From Trichomonas vaginalis G3 (lineage: Eukaryota > Parabasalia > Trichomonadida > Trichomonadidae): a stretch of 64,000 bases of DNA. Location: the NCBI RefSeq assembly GCF_026262505.1, contig NC_067204.1, positions 4,311,797-4,375,796 on the forward strand, written 5' to 3'. The position numbers and the translations under genes were made by a program. Shown here piece by piece: positions 28,921 through 38,458 of the stretch; the first letter of the stretch is position 1; the number at the start of each line of letters is the position of its first letter. The notes below the pieces were generated by a model that worked only from the letters and a program-made list of their open reading frames with translations, was not told the origin of the DNA and did no database searches.

Positions 28921-29501
28921 CCGAAGAAGTTGAAACGGTAGATTTGACACCACAAACAAAAAGTTCAGAACCATTGTCAAAACCTGTCAAAGAACTTACA
29001 GATGAAGAAAAAAATTCAATAATAGAAAGTGCCAGGTCTGGAAATACAAACCCTAACTATAAAGTCACTTTTCATAGAAATGGAACGGCTAGTATCTCAA
29101 AAAAGAAACAGACTCTCACAAATAAAATATTGAAGTCTGAAGGAGCTTTCGAGACAACAGATGGAAAAGTTTACTTCACTGACCAACAGTTCATTATAGA
29201 ACATCTCATTGACTTAGAGTCGAAATATTCTAAACTTTACAACAAACACAAAAAGTTGAAAGGAAAACAAAAACAGATGGCATATGATATTTACGAAGAT
29301 GTTGACGACACAACCATACCTGCAAGTGAAGTAAAGTCAGAGGAACCGAAAAGTGACGAAAAACCGATAGAAGAAGAAAAACCAAAAACTGAAGATAAAC
29401 CAAAACCAAAGTTTAGTTTCCAAACTAAACCAAGTCAACCTTCATTAGCTGGTATGGGTTGGCGTCAAAGACTTATGGCAGCAGGCGGTTATGTAAAGTA
29501 A
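28917..29501 (+). CDS. 194-residue charged protein of unknown function (Polinton B)
   Basis: The N-terminal ~60 residues are polar. A central region (~60-125) has mixed strands and a helical, basic segment (YSKLYNKHKKLKGKQKQ). A K/E/P-rich low-complexity stretch runs over ~140-175, and a conserved short end is GMGWRQRLMAAGGYVK. It lies directly upstream of and parallel to the polymerase gene. Conserved in C. The family is not recognised; a terminal-protein role would be speculation. Confidence 0.5.
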   Translation: MTEEVETVDLTPQTKSSEPLSKPVKELTDEEKNSIIESARSGNTNPNYKVTFHRNGTASISKKKQTLTNKILKSEGAFETTDGKVYFTDQQFIIEHLIDLESKYSKLYNKHKKLKGKQKQMAYDIYEDVDDTTIPASEVKSEEPKSDEKPIEEEKPKTEDKPKPKFSFQTKPSQPSLAGMGWRQRLMAAGGYVK

Positions 29502-29532
29502 AGAAAAAAAATATTTTTTTATTTTTATAAAA

Positions 29533-31677
29533 ATGCCCCCATATAGAATGGACAGAAAGTCTGCTAGAATAAAAGCAGAGTTACAAAGATATGGTTGGAG
29601 AGTTTCGAAGAAGTTTAAATATAGGAAGGGAAGACCCATAAAAGTCTATGACAAATTGTCTGGTCTGACCTACGAAATGGATTTGGAAACAGCACGTGCA
29701 AATTATCCAAACAGACTAGAGAGGTTAGAAGAAGAACGTCTTATGGACATGCCTTTCGATGTTAGTGAACCTCAAGTTGAAGGACACGACGGCTTTGCCA
29801 GATTCTACTGGAAACATGACGAACAATTGCATCCTTTGAGAAGGAAAAAAGGGAAGGGTGAAGACAAACATGCTCCCATGGAAAGAACAAGATATGCATA
29901 TGAGAAGTATCGTGAAGTTAGAAGTCAAATTACATCTGGTCGAACCTTTACAGTAAACTTTGACGAAGGAAAGAACAAAGAAGGCTTCATGGGTGTACTT
30001 GCTGCAATTCAAGATGGAAATAAGAAAGGATACAATCTCAGATTGACCATAACAGATTTAGATGGTCATATTTACTATGCACATGGCAATGTCACAACAG
30101 CTGCAATGCTTCTTGACGCTTTCAAGACTACAAAGAGAGAACAAATGGTTGACTCCGACTCAGACATTTTGAATGCAATTGAAGGAATTGCAAGTGTCAA
30201 GTTCGAATGGTACCAACCTAACCCTCAAGCAGTCAGACAACATGCTGGATACTTCCCCTTCATAAATAAGTCTGACATTGACTTGACAAGGTATGGAATT
30301 TACAATTCAATTGAAACAATTGTCAATGAACCTTGTATTCTTACATGTCTCAGGAACTCTGGTCTTGTTACAGATGAGAAGATGAAGTATCTTGAGTCAT
30401 GTGTGAAGACAAGATACATTCTTAGAGGTCAATTGGCAAAAATTGCACCGTTGGCAAATGTCAATATCCGAGTCAACATTCCGACTGAGAAAGGTTCTTC
30501 ACACGACGACTATGTTGTTGACAAAGACTTACCATGGTTGAAGATTGTAATTGTCCACAACCACTTCATGTTGAACGAAAGTCTTATGTTCGGAAAAGGC
30601 AAGTGCAACATTGTCAGAGCTGTTAACATTCTTTTCGAGAAAGGTTTGTTGGAACCAATTCCAGATGACAAGCTGACAGAAACTTTTGTACCAAAAGACG
30701 AAACAAACTTTTCATTGTTAGCAAGACCAAAAGTTGTTCCAGACAAAGTTCTAGTACAAAAGAAGTACACAGTTCCAAAAGGAGTTGGATTGTTCGGATA
30801 CCAACCTGAACCAGAAGAACTTCCAATGAGGTTGCAAGAACTTCAAGATGCTATAAACAAACTTCCATTGAGACATCCAATTGACGTCAAATTGTATTGG
30901 AGAGCATCGGAGTTAGGTCAGAAGGTTTTATATGAAACAGGTTGCTTCGACGATGTTTATGAGATAGCAGGCGAAGTTTCTCAGAAGATAAGAGACTCAC
31001 TTGAATTTCCACGAACTGGACCCATTGGTTGCGACAAGTTCGACTCAAACGAAAAGATATACTATGTCGACCTTAACGCTGCGTACATGAGGTTCGTCCA
31101 ATATATCCCGACTGGAATTCCAAACGAAGACGGTGAGTTCCCAGGAAGGAACTATACAGTTGGAAAAGTCATACAACAACTCTATGATATTAGGAAAGCT
31201 TCAAACCCCAAACTTGCAATGACAATCAAATTGCTTATGAATTCGACATGGGGATATTCCATTAAAAAACCTCAAAAGATGAAGAGTAAACACTATGAGA
31301 AGGTCGACAACTTTGTTGAAAGGTTCTCCCCTTTTGTTTTGAAATACGAATTTACTCAAGGTCAAGGTGGCTTAGTAACCACAGTAAAACCTATTGTCGA
31401 ACATTGGTCTTATCCTCAGTTCGCAAAAGCAGTCCTTGACAACTACAACAAATTCTTCTCCGAAGTCAAATCCAAAGTGAAGGTATACTATGAGAACATT
31501 GACGCACTCATGACGAACGAAGAAGGCTATAACAAACTCATTGAAATGGGTTTAGTCAGTGAAAAGATGGGCTGTTTTAAGCTAGACAAGGTATTTTCCG
31601 AAGTTCATGTAATATCGAAAAGGAAGTATTGGGGCATACTTGAAGACGGCACAGAAATAAAACATTGCATGAAATAA
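29533..31677 (+). CDS. Family B DNA polymerase, protein-primed type (Polinton B)
   Basis: A 714-residue open frame. The N-terminal ~110 residues are basic. Residues ~110-340 form a region with TITDLDGHIYYAHGN and similar strands. The palm motifs are in the second half: YYVDLNAAYMRFVQYIPTGI (motif A), IKLLMNSTWGYSIKK (motif B, KxxxNSxYG type) and KVYYENIDALM in the motif C region. Polintons use this enzyme to copy themselves from protein-primed ends. The start ATG 29,533 follows a T/A-rich leader. Counterparts: C 53,662-57,119 (interrupted by a mariner); A lies outside the window. Confidence 0.85.
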   Translation: MPPYRMDRKSARIKAELQRYGWRVSKKFKYRKGRPIKVYDKLSGLTYEMDLETARANYPNRLERLEEERLMDMPFDVSEPQVEGHDGFARFYWKHDEQLHPLRRKKGKGEDKHAPMERTRYAYEKYREVRSQITSGRTFTVNFDEGKNKEGFMGVLAAIQDGNKKGYNLRLTITDLDGHIYYAHGNVTTAAMLLDAFKTTKREQMVDSDSDILNAIEGIASVKFEWYQPNPQAVRQHAGYFPFINKSDIDLTRYGIYNSIETIVNEPCILTCLRNSGLVTDEKMKYLESCVKTRYILRGQLAKIAPLANVNIRVNIPTEKGSSHDDYVVDKDLPWLKIVIVHNHFMLNESLMFGKGKCNIVRAVNILFEKGLLEPIPDDKLTETFVPKDETNFSLLARPKVVPDKVLVQKKYTVPKGVGLFGYQPEPEELPMRLQELQDAINKLPLRHPIDVKLYWRASELGQKVLYETGCFDDVYEIAGEVSQKIRDSLEFPRTGPIGCDKFDSNEKIYYVDLNAAYMRFVQYIPTGIPNEDGEFPGRNYTVGKVIQQLYDIRKASNPKLAMTIKLLMNSTWGYSIKKPQKMKSKHYEKVDNFVERFSPFVLKYEFTQGQGGLVTTVKPIVEHWSYPQFAKAVLDNYNKFFSEVKSKVKVYYENIDALMTNEEGYNKLIEMGLVSEKMGCFKLDKVFSEVHVISKRKYWGILEDGTEIKHCMK

Positions 31678-31684
31678 AAAATTT

Positions 31685-31792
31685 TTATTCGAATTTGAAT
31701 CGGACAGGTCGAGTTACACCATTCTTGGTCTCAAACTCATATATAACCTGTTTGTCTGTATTTTCGTCGACTATGGCACGAGACACGAACAT
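31685..31792 (-). CDS. 35-residue small protein (Polinton B)
   Basis: Short form of the gene at 18-263 in copy A (MFVSRAIVDENTDKQVIYEF...). It is convergent with the polymerase and divergent from 31,823. Conservation in three copies supports it, but it is very short. Confidence 0.4.
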   Translation of the reverse strand: MFVSRAIVDENTDKQVIYEFETKNGVTRPVRFKFE

Positions 31793-31822
31793 TGACCAAA
31801 CGGACAAAAAGTGTCATTTCGG

Positions 31823-32086
31823 ATGGTCACGCAGCCAATCGCATTCGAGCACTTCGAAGAAGCCTTACGTTCCAAGGGAGAGGGTGTCTGGTGCAAGGCA
31901 GAGGTCATGAAACTCTACGAGCAGTACATCCTCAATGCCTGGGAGGACAAATCGTCCTTGGATTGGCAATTCTACCAACTCCTCTGGGACGACCTCCTAC
32001 GCAACTGGGATAACGAAAGAGCCCAATTCAAAGGTAGGGAACTAATTTTGCAAATTGACCTTAATTTCACATACTTATCCAAATAA
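31823..32086 (+). CDS. Conserved small acidic/aromatic protein, 87 residues (Polinton B)
   Basis: Counterpart of 294-557. ATG at 31,823 with TCATT just upstream. Convergent with the HNH-type gene. Unrecognised. Confidence 0.55.
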   Translation: MVTQPIAFEHFEEALRSKGEGVWCKAEVMKLYEQYILNAWEDKSSLDWQFYQLLWDDLLRNWDNERAQFKGRELILQIDLNFTYLSK

Positions 32087-32135
32087 ACACCTAAATTTAC
32101 TTGGGGTTTCCCCCTAAAATAAAATTTTTTTACTC

Positions 32136-32837
32136 TTAGAACCACTCGAGGTTCTCCTTACGGTTGTTGAGCTTGTCACCGTCAATGTGTCTGACCCTCG
32201 TCTTCTTGTCTGGATTTGGAACCCATTGAATTGCGACAAGCTTGCCCATGGAAATTGAACCGCGATTCCGAAGGTTAAGGTTCAAGTGTCCCAAGTTGTT
32301 GAGGACTGGGGTAAGAACCTTGCCTGTCTCCTTGTTGCGGATTTGGTATGGGTAGGGTTGGGAAATTTCGTAAGTGTCATCGGCAACAAGGGTTGCCCAT
32401 GTAGCGGCTTCAGGAACTTCTTCTTCTTCCTCTTCTTCTTCGTGTTTCTCTTCTTCCTCTTCTTCCTCGACAATTCCTTCTTCAATTCTGTGTTCACGAA
32501 TTACGGTGTTGGAGGTTCTGTCCTTTCCGAGTACCTTCCAGATGGCATCTATCTCTTCGAAGAAACGGTAGATGAGTCTGGCAAGGTCTCGGTTCTCTCT
32601 CGCGTAAATGCGCAAGGTTTCCGTCAAATCATTCAGGACTTTCTCATTGGAAGCTTGGTTCATGAGGAACTCACCTTTAAGTCCCTTCATCTCTTCCATA
32701 AGACTACTTTGGAGAGTCTTAACGGTGTTTGTCAGATGAGCTTTCAAATTCAAAATTTGAATTTGAACTGGGCGCTTGTCTGGCAACATTGAAAGGACAT
32801 CTGCCATTGTGTTCGGCTTCGGTGCTTGTTCGGACAT
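32136..32837 (-). CDS. Coiled-coil / poly-Glu / HNH-type protein (Polinton B)
   Basis: 233 residues, the same architecture as 607-1308. The glutamate run has a different length and is interrupted by KHEE, showing microsatellite-driven change. The C-terminal HIDGDKLNNRKENLEW motif is intact. Confidence 0.75.
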   Translation of the reverse strand: MSEQAPKPNTMADVLSMLPDKRPVQIQILNLKAHLTNTVKTLQSSLMEEMKGLKGEFLMNQASNEKVLNDLTETLRIYARENRDLARLIYRFFEEIDAIWKVLGKDRTSNTVIREHRIEEGIVEEEEEEEKHEEEEEEEEVPEAATWATLVADDTYEISQPYPYQIRNKETGKVLTPVLNNLGHLNLNLRNRGSISMGKLVAIQWVPNPDKKTRVRHIDGDKLNNRKENLEWF

Positions 32838-32869
32838 CGAAAAAATGAAGTGGTTTGAGAATGACGGTT

Positions 32870-33454
32870 TTACTTCAAAAAGCTTGTTATGACGGTTAAG
32901 TCATACAACAAGTTTAAAATAATATCTTGTTCTTCTTCTGAACGTTTGTTGTCTCTTCCGATAAAAGTTTCGAACATGAGAACCAAAAAACGTTTTTTGA
33001 GATTGCGGAAGAGTTCAGGCAAACGTTCATATTCTGGATATGTTGGGAGCAGTTCGAAACATCTGAGCTGACTTTCGGACAAAATTGGGACAATGTCAGA
33101 AAATTCATCTTTGGTCGGACTGCTTGAAGGTAAGTCCCTTACATGTAAGTAGCTCTGGTAAAGTCTTCTCATTTCTGCTAACTTTTGGAGTATAGCTTCG
33201 TAGTTTAGAAGTTTTAATTTTAAATGTCTTATTCCACTCTTGACATCTAAACGGTAACTATCCATGAGGTCAAGAGTAGCTTTGGTAGCTTTAAGTGGAG
33301 CTATCTGTTCCTTGACTTCTGCAATTTTGGTTGCAATTGTGGTTTGAGCTCCTTCAAGTTCGCCGTCTATGTCGTTCTCAACACCTTCAACCATGGCTTG
33401 AAACTCTTCATCGGTCCATTGAGATTGGTGTGGGACGAATTTAACTTGCTTCAT
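32870..33454 (-). CDS. Coiled-coil protein of unknown function (Polinton B)
   Basis: 194 residues, nearly identical to 1341-1925; same spacing to neighbours. Confidence 0.6.
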   Translation of the reverse strand: MKQVKFVPHQSQWTDEEFQAMVEGVENDIDGELEGAQTTIATKIAEVKEQIAPLKATKATLDLMDSYRLDVKSGIRHLKLKLLNYEAILQKLAEMRRLYQSYLHVRDLPSSSPTKDEFSDIVPILSESQLRCFELLPTYPEYERLPELFRNLKKRFLVLMFETFIGRDNKRSEEEQDIILNLLYDLTVITSFLK

Positions 33455-33476
33455 TCAAAAAATGAAAAAAATGTTT

Positions 33477-33761
33477 TTACTCTAAACGTGCCATGTATAT
33501 GGCTATAAGTGCTTTGTTATATGACTTCTTCTTCACATGAGTCTTCGGCAACTTGAGAGTTTTTGTTGGTGTCGGGTCTGGAATTTCAATTCTCTCTCGA
33601 GCGCAACAACAGATGTCAGAATAACATTCCCCACTGTCCTTCTTGCCACCATAAATTGTGTATTGACCGAACTTGCATTTGCAGGAATACCGGTCAATAC
33701 AAGGTTCACAGTTGAAATAGTTGTACACAAACCTGTTGAGTACGAGTGTGAGTAAAAACAT
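33477..33761 (-). CDS. Small Cys-rich protein with N-terminal hydrophobic segment (Polinton B)
   Basis: 94 residues, counterpart of 1948-2244; the Cys-rich part is identical in pattern and the proline linker differs. Absent from C. Confidence 0.55.
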   Translation of the reverse strand: MFLLTLVLNRFVYNYFNCEPCIDRYSCKCKFGQYTIYGGKKDSGECYSDICCCARERIEIPDPTPTKTLKLPKTHVKKKSYNKALIAIYMARLE

Positions 33762-33788
33762 AAAAAAAGTGAAGTGAAAATGAGATGT

Positions 33789-34153
33789 TTACTGAACTGG
33801 TTGGATGTCGCCTTCACAGGTTATGTAGAACGGCTGACCCGAGAAGTGAAGGAGACCCTTGAGAATTTGGCTCATTCTTGGGAAAGGGTTCTCTCTGTTT
33901 GGAAGTAGTATCCAAGGACGCTTTGCAAAGAACTTGAGAAGAGCTTCTTTCTTTGCTTGCTTTATGTCGTCGTAGGCTGTCCCGTCTGGTATTTGAATTG
34001 GAATTCCAGTCGAAGTCTCGAGATTCAAGGCAGCCCTTCCGTTATCCAACCGCTAACAAGCTTGCCTTTTACATTCTGCCTGAGGAAGTCTTTAACAAGC
34101 TCGTTAATTTCAATTAGGTAAATTGCCTCGTCGGTAGGTTCGACCTCGACCAT
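33789..34153 (-). pseudogene. Conserved 121-residue protein gene, broken (Polinton B)
   Basis: Counterpart of 51,475-51,840 (whole in C). The start lies at the minisatellite edge. Confidence 0.6.
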
Positions 34154-34154
34154 T

Positions 34155-34500
34155 GCTACTGTCAGTAAAAGTACTGCTACTGTCAGAAAAAGTACTGCTA
34201 CTGTCAGAAAAAGTACTGCTACTGTCAGTAAAAGTACTGCTACTGTCAGTAAAAGTACTGCTACTGACAGTAAAAGTACTGCTAGTTGCAGTAAAAAGGA
34301 AAATTTGAGAGGGTTTTCGACGATAAAGTACTGCTACTGTCAGTAAAAGTACTGCTACTGTCAGTAAAAGTACTGCTACTGTCAGAAAAAGTACTGCTAC
34401 TGTCAGTAAAAGTACTGCTACTGTCAGAAAAAGTACTGCTACTGTCAGAAAAAGTACTGCTAGTTGCAGTAAAAGTACTGCTACTGTCAGTAGCAGAGAT
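34155..34500. repeat. 21-bp minisatellite between divergent genes (Polinton B)
   Basis: Two blocks of GTACTGCTACTGTCAG-type units around the conserved spacer (about 34,295-34,327). The unit count is larger than in A. Confidence 0.85.
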
Positions 34501-34537
34501 TTTTATCGTTGTGGTCCGACGGTTAAGCCACAAACGA

Positions 34538-35110
34538 ATGTCCGACGTCCCACCAACCGAGCCCATTCCCAAGCCAGAGGAACCTAAAGCACCAGCCCCT
34601 GCACCTCAGTTCCAGCAAGTACCTCCACCAAATTACTACCAATTTCCACCTCAAGGTTACTACCAATTTCCACTACAAGGCTTCCCGAACTACCCTCCTC
34701 AGCCTATGCCTTACTTCCCCAACCCTTGGATGTTCCAGCAAGCTCCACCCCAGCAATTCCAATCTCAGTCCAAGAGAGACCAAGACTTCGAAGAAGGTCT
34801 GAACCGCTTACGCAAAGAGTATGCCACAGCCCCGATGGAAGATGACAGGCTTTCAGTCTCTTCCCTCAAATCGACCGATTCGACTCGTACCACAGATTCG
34901 GTTCGTGACCGTGAAGACTACCTCAAGCAGTCTGAGAGACTCTTCATCCTACAATCATTTACAGTTGGAGCTCTCAAGAACATGCGCAATTACGAAGGTC
35001 AGACACCAGCTGGAGACCGCAAAACAGACGTACTCGCAAGAGCAGTCCAACTGGTCAAGACAAAGACTGAGATAGTTGACTTCATTCTTGCAGCTTGCCC
35101 ATACAAGTAA
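34538..35110 (+). CDS. Pro/Gln/Tyr-rich protein with helical C-terminus (Polinton B)
   Basis: 190 residues from ATG 34,538; counterpart of 2951-3526 with one more QFP/GYY unit rearranged. Function unknown. Confidence 0.6.
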   Translation: MSDVPPTEPIPKPEEPKAPAPAPQFQQVPPPNYYQFPPQGYYQFPLQGFPNYPPQPMPYFPNPWMFQQAPPQQFQSQSKRDQDFEEGLNRLRKEYATAPMEDDRLSVSSLKSTDSTRTTDSVRDREDYLKQSERLFILQSFTVGALKNMRNYEGQTPAGDRKTDVLARAVQLVKTKTEIVDFILAACPYK

Positions 35111-35138
35111 AAAAATAAACAATTACGAGTTAAACTTT

Positions 35139-35339
35139 TTACTCTTTCTTTTCTGAGTTGTTTAGAGCTGGTTTCTCTTGTAGAAACCTTTCGTACTCTT
35201 CCATGGTCATGTAATTGCGAATTTGGTACGCAATTCCAGGTTCGTTGTTTTTGAACCTTACGTATGTAACGCTTCCATCCTCCTCAGGGAAGTAAGCTGC
35301 TAACATCTGACCAAGTTTTCTCGGTGACTCGGAGCTCAT
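35139..35339 (-). CDS. 66-residue conserved small protein (Polinton B)
   Basis: Counterpart of 3555-3755, with two conservative substitutions. Confidence 0.55.
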   Translation of the reverse strand: MSSESPRKLGQMLAAYFPEEDGSVTYVRFKNNEPGIAYQIRNYMTMEEYERFLQEKPALNNSEKKE

Positions 35340-35379
35340 AAAAATGTCACTTTTTAAACGTTAAGTTTTTAGTCTTATT

Positions 35380-35574
35380 TTACCCTTTGTTTACCCTTTG
35401 TTTGTCAATGTAGTATTGGAGTGCAATTTCTCCAAATTCTCTGTGTCGGAGTTCTTCAGCATTTTCCAAGGTGTACCTGGAGAACTCAAAGAAGTTGTCA
35501 AGAAGATACTGCCATGCTGCTCTTCTGAGTTCGTCGGTATTTTGGAAGTGTTGCACCTTCGAGTCTTCTGACAT
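35380..35574 (-). CDS. 64-residue conserved small protein (Polinton B)
   Basis: Counterpart of 3796-3990. The small membrane-protein gene that follows in A and C is missing here, replaced by a palindrome module. Confidence 0.55.
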   Translation of the reverse strand: MSEDSKVQHFQNTDELRRAAWQYLLDNFFEFSRYTLENAEELRHREFGEIALQYYIDKQRVNKG

Positions 35575-35605
35575 GAAAAAAATGACACTTTTTCAGCAAA
35601 AATAA

Positions 35606-35662
35606 TGTTTATGTTAGAATGTTAGATCTAACATGTTTTCTAACACGTTTTCTAACATGGTC
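35606..35662. repeat. GATC-core palindrome array (Polinton B)
   Basis: One module, core TGTTAGATCTAACA at 35,620-35,633. Confidence 0.9.
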
Positions 35663-35689
35663 TAAAACTCTTGAATTTTCATGACTTCA

Positions 35690-35830
35690 TCGTAAATGTT
35701 TTGTCACCCGTTGAATTTTGTATAAAAAGCAACCCGCTGTTTTCCGCGGGTTGGTATATTCTTCACAAAATGCTTGTTTTGAGGTCGAGCCACTTTTGGC
35801 TCCACCGTATTTTTCAACCAAAACTCTTGA
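35690..35830 (+). other. Copy-B-specific segment with two small hairpins
   Basis: Not found at the same place in A or C. It contains CAACCCGC-TGTTTTCC-GCGGGTTG (35,730-35,753) and GAGCCA-CTTT-TGGCTC (35,787-35,802), plus TTGTATAAAAAGC before the first. It could be a small structured RNA, a bacterial-terminator-like hairpin or a leftover of another insertion. Confidence 0.4.
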
Positions 35831-35908
35831 ATTTTCATGAGTTTTCCCGAAATAAAAAATAAAGTTGGTTTTTTTAAAAAAATATTTTTTTATTTTTATT
35901 GTAAGAAC

Positions 35909-36823
35909 ATGTTAGCAACTACAGCACCAAACTCGCTAGTTATGAATCCAACATCTATGTTAGTAGAGATGAAAAGCTTCATTCCTTCTTCATATACTTT
36001 CGAAACAAAAATCCAGAAGATAAAGCAAGAACTTTTAACAAGTAATTTAGACTGTAGTGCGAAAGATGAAACAAATGAACAGTATCTTTATGAAATGCAG
36101 GATATTATTGACCATTTACCTAAACTTCCTGAAATCCAACAACAAAAACTAACCATTCCCGAATTTGACGAAATTGAAGTCAAACCAACTGACTCAGTAG
36201 AAATAAAGAAGTTCATACGAAAGGTAAATTATGAGTTTCTTGGATTTCATTGCAACCACAAAGTCATGGACAAAGATTGCGACATGGTATATAAGAACAT
36301 CTCTGACCTTTACAAATCCGAAGAATTTAAGACCTACGACAACTTTGTTTCGTTAGTTGCAAAATGTGTTTGGGAAATAAGAGATAAAGATAGTAGGGGT
36401 AAGGTATGGAACGAACAAATAAAACCCGCTATGTTCGAGATGAAGAAAACCATTGACGCCTTGGTTGTTTTAGCAGGTAAGGTTTCAGAATATAACGCAA
36501 AAATGAACCCGCAATGTTCAAAATGTAAAGCAGCAATGAGGAAATATAACTACTCCGTCAAAGAGATAGAACGTATGCGAAACGACTATGCAGACTTAAA
36601 GAAAGAAGCAGAAAAGCCAGCAGAAGATAAAATGAACATGTTAGAATTTCTGAACAAAAACTATCCAACTGCTGACGATTTCCTTCTATCTGACGTCAAG
36701 AAGAAGTATAAAGAAACTTTCGGTATCGTTAAAACTTTTGACATACTGACAGAAGAAATAGAAGCTACGAAATTGTTTAGAGTCATGAACCATCGCAACA
36801 TATACCATGTAAAACGCTTGTAA
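35909..36823 (+). CDS. 304-residue protein with Cys/His pairs (Polinton B)
   Basis: A whole open frame, ATG 35,909. It is mostly helical and charged. Possible metal-binding residues: HCNHKVMDKDC around residue ~108-118 and NPQCSKCKAAM around ~200. A helical stretch with YSVKEIERMRNDYADLKKEA looks like a short coiled coil. The end is MNHRNIYHVKRL. It is flanked on both sides by GATC palindrome modules in all copies. No family is recognised; a DNA- or nucleoprotein-binding role is only a guess. Confidence 0.55.
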   Translation: MLATTAPNSLVMNPTSMLVEMKSFIPSSYTFETKIQKIKQELLTSNLDCSAKDETNEQYLYEMQDIIDHLPKLPEIQQQKLTIPEFDEIEVKPTDSVEIKKFIRKVNYEFLGFHCNHKVMDKDCDMVYKNISDLYKSEEFKTYDNFVSLVAKCVWEIRDKDSRGKVWNEQIKPAMFEMKKTIDALVVLAGKVSEYNAKMNPQCSKCKAAMRKYNYSVKEIERMRNDYADLKKEAEKPAEDKMNMLEFLNKNYPTADDFLLSDVKKKYKETFGIVKTFDILTEEIEATKLFRVMNHRNIYHVKRL

Positions 36824-36828
36824 ATAGT

Positions 36829-36988
36829 TATGTTAGAAAACATGTTAGAAAACATGTTAGATCTAACATTCTAACATAAACATTATTTTTGCTGAATTCC
36901 GTATGAAATTTCATGAGTTTTGTATGTTTTAGACCATGTTAGAAAACATGTTAGAAAACATGTTAGATCTAACATTCTAACATAAACA
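36829..36988. repeat. GATC-core palindrome arrays, two copies (Polinton B)
   Basis: Cores at 36,855-36,868 and 36,961-36,974, between the ends of converging genes, as in A. Confidence 0.9.
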
Positions 36989-37071
36989 TTATTTTTATTG
37001 AATTCCGTATGAAAACCGAGAGAAGAACAGCGAGTAGTGAAAAAACCCTGGTCGCCAAAACTCTTTATTTT

Positions 37072-37944
37072 TCAAGCTTGACTTTTTACAATTTGAACTT
37101 TGTTCGCGTAGATGTGAATTCTGAAAGAAGTATGAGGGTCTTGTATGACTTTGTACTTCTCCCATAGTTCATGTCTGTCAAACTTACCTGCCATGGACTC
37201 TTTCATAAGTTCCATGAAATCGTCTTCGGACAATCCAGGGAAAAGTATAATGTCAGTAAGTATTCTTTTAACATCCTTACTTAAACTCTTTGCTGTCTGT
37301 ACACAAATGACAACTGAAATGTTAAAGTGTCTGAGCTTCTTAAGAATTCGACACATATCTTGTTCTCTGTTCTTTAACAAAGGATGAGAAGCAAAGTCAT
37401 CTAAGATAAGAAGACATCTATGAGGGTAAGTTTCCAATCGTAAGATTGCAATTTCTTCGAAATGTATTCTATCTCTTTCTGTTTGTTTCTGAAGTGTTTC
37501 TTCTCTAATATTCTCTGCATTTCCTCATTTGGGTCTTTAAACTTCGAATATATACTCATTTATAGCATTGTACTTCAAAACTCTTCTTTGGTACTTCTTT
37601 ATCCAATCTAACAACTCAGTATCCTTTATACATACTAACTTAGACTTCTTTATAATATCTTTGAACGAATTGACGGTTTGGTCAAATTGACCAGAAGTAC
37701 TACAAATAACAACTAACTCATAGAATGGGTTCTTCTCATCTAGTTCTTGTTGTTGTGCAGCCATTTTAAGATAAGTGAAAGTCTTACCCGACCCAGGTGG
37801 TGCGATTAGACCTGTTATACCATTCTGAGCAAATAAGAACTTGTCATGTATGGGTTTTATCTGAGCATTTTCCAACTTCCTCTTGTTCTTATTTAAAACA
37901 TTCTCAAATTTCTTGTCAATGTCAGCAAACTTTTTTTCTAACAT
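37072..37944 (-). pseudogene. A32-like genome-packaging ATPase, broken (Polinton B)
   Basis: Walker A (APPGSGKT) in the first third; Walker B (LLILDDFAS) and the C-terminal segment IILFPGLSEDDFMEL follow. About one break. It converges with the 304-residue gene and is divergent from 37,981. Confidence 0.85.
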
Positions 37945-37980
37945 ATTTTTAGAAAAATTAAAATTTTTATCTTTTTGAAA

Positions 37981-38442
37981 ATGTCTAGCGATTTCGCTAT
38001 CTATATTCGAGACAAGCTTTTCGACAGCAAAACATCTGTCGACCATAAAATCTTACATAGTGTAAACAAGAAAGGTGAATTTGTTCTAAAGTTCTGTTTC
38101 TGGGAATATGACAAGAACCATAAAACATTACAAAGAGCAGTCTTAAAATTTGTCAATGACAGACTTGTTGACAGAGATGACGCCGATTGGAAAGATGAAG
38201 TCCAACAAAAGTTCTTAGAATGCAAAGAAGGCACATGCGCTGTTCTTGAAGATGAAATAGAAAACAGAATAGAAGAGCTATTAAAGGACAAAGAACTTTT
38301 ACATAAATATGGTTCTGAGAAATTTGACATAACTCCACCAGAAAAGAAGAAGAAGAGAGAAAAGAAAGAAAAGAAAGAAAAGAAAGTAGAAGAGAAGAAA
38401 GAACCTGAACCAGTTCCAGAGAAAAAGAAATTTGACATGTAA
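37981..38442 (+). CDS. 153-residue protein with Lys/Glu-rich tail (Polinton B)
   Basis: Whole frame MSSDFAIYIRDKLFDSKTSV.... The N-terminal ~110 residues are a globular alpha/beta domain (GEFVLKFCFWEYDKNHKTLQ). The C-terminal ~40 are K/E repeats and PEPVPEKKK. It shares a 36-base divergent promoter region with the packaging ATPase. Unknown; may be a nucleic-acid-binding or virion protein. Confidence 0.5.
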   Translation: MSSDFAIYIRDKLFDSKTSVDHKILHSVNKKGEFVLKFCFWEYDKNHKTLQRAVLKFVNDRLVDRDDADWKDEVQQKFLECKEGTCAVLEDEIENRIEELLKDKELLHKYGSEKFDITPPEKKKKREKKEKKEKKVEEKKEPEPVPEKKKFDM

Positions 38443-38458
38443 AAATAAAATTTTATTT

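Noticed and set aside
28917-29501. Terminal protein for protein-primed replication
   Set aside because: Tempting because it is next to the polymerase, but no motif supports it; left as unknown.
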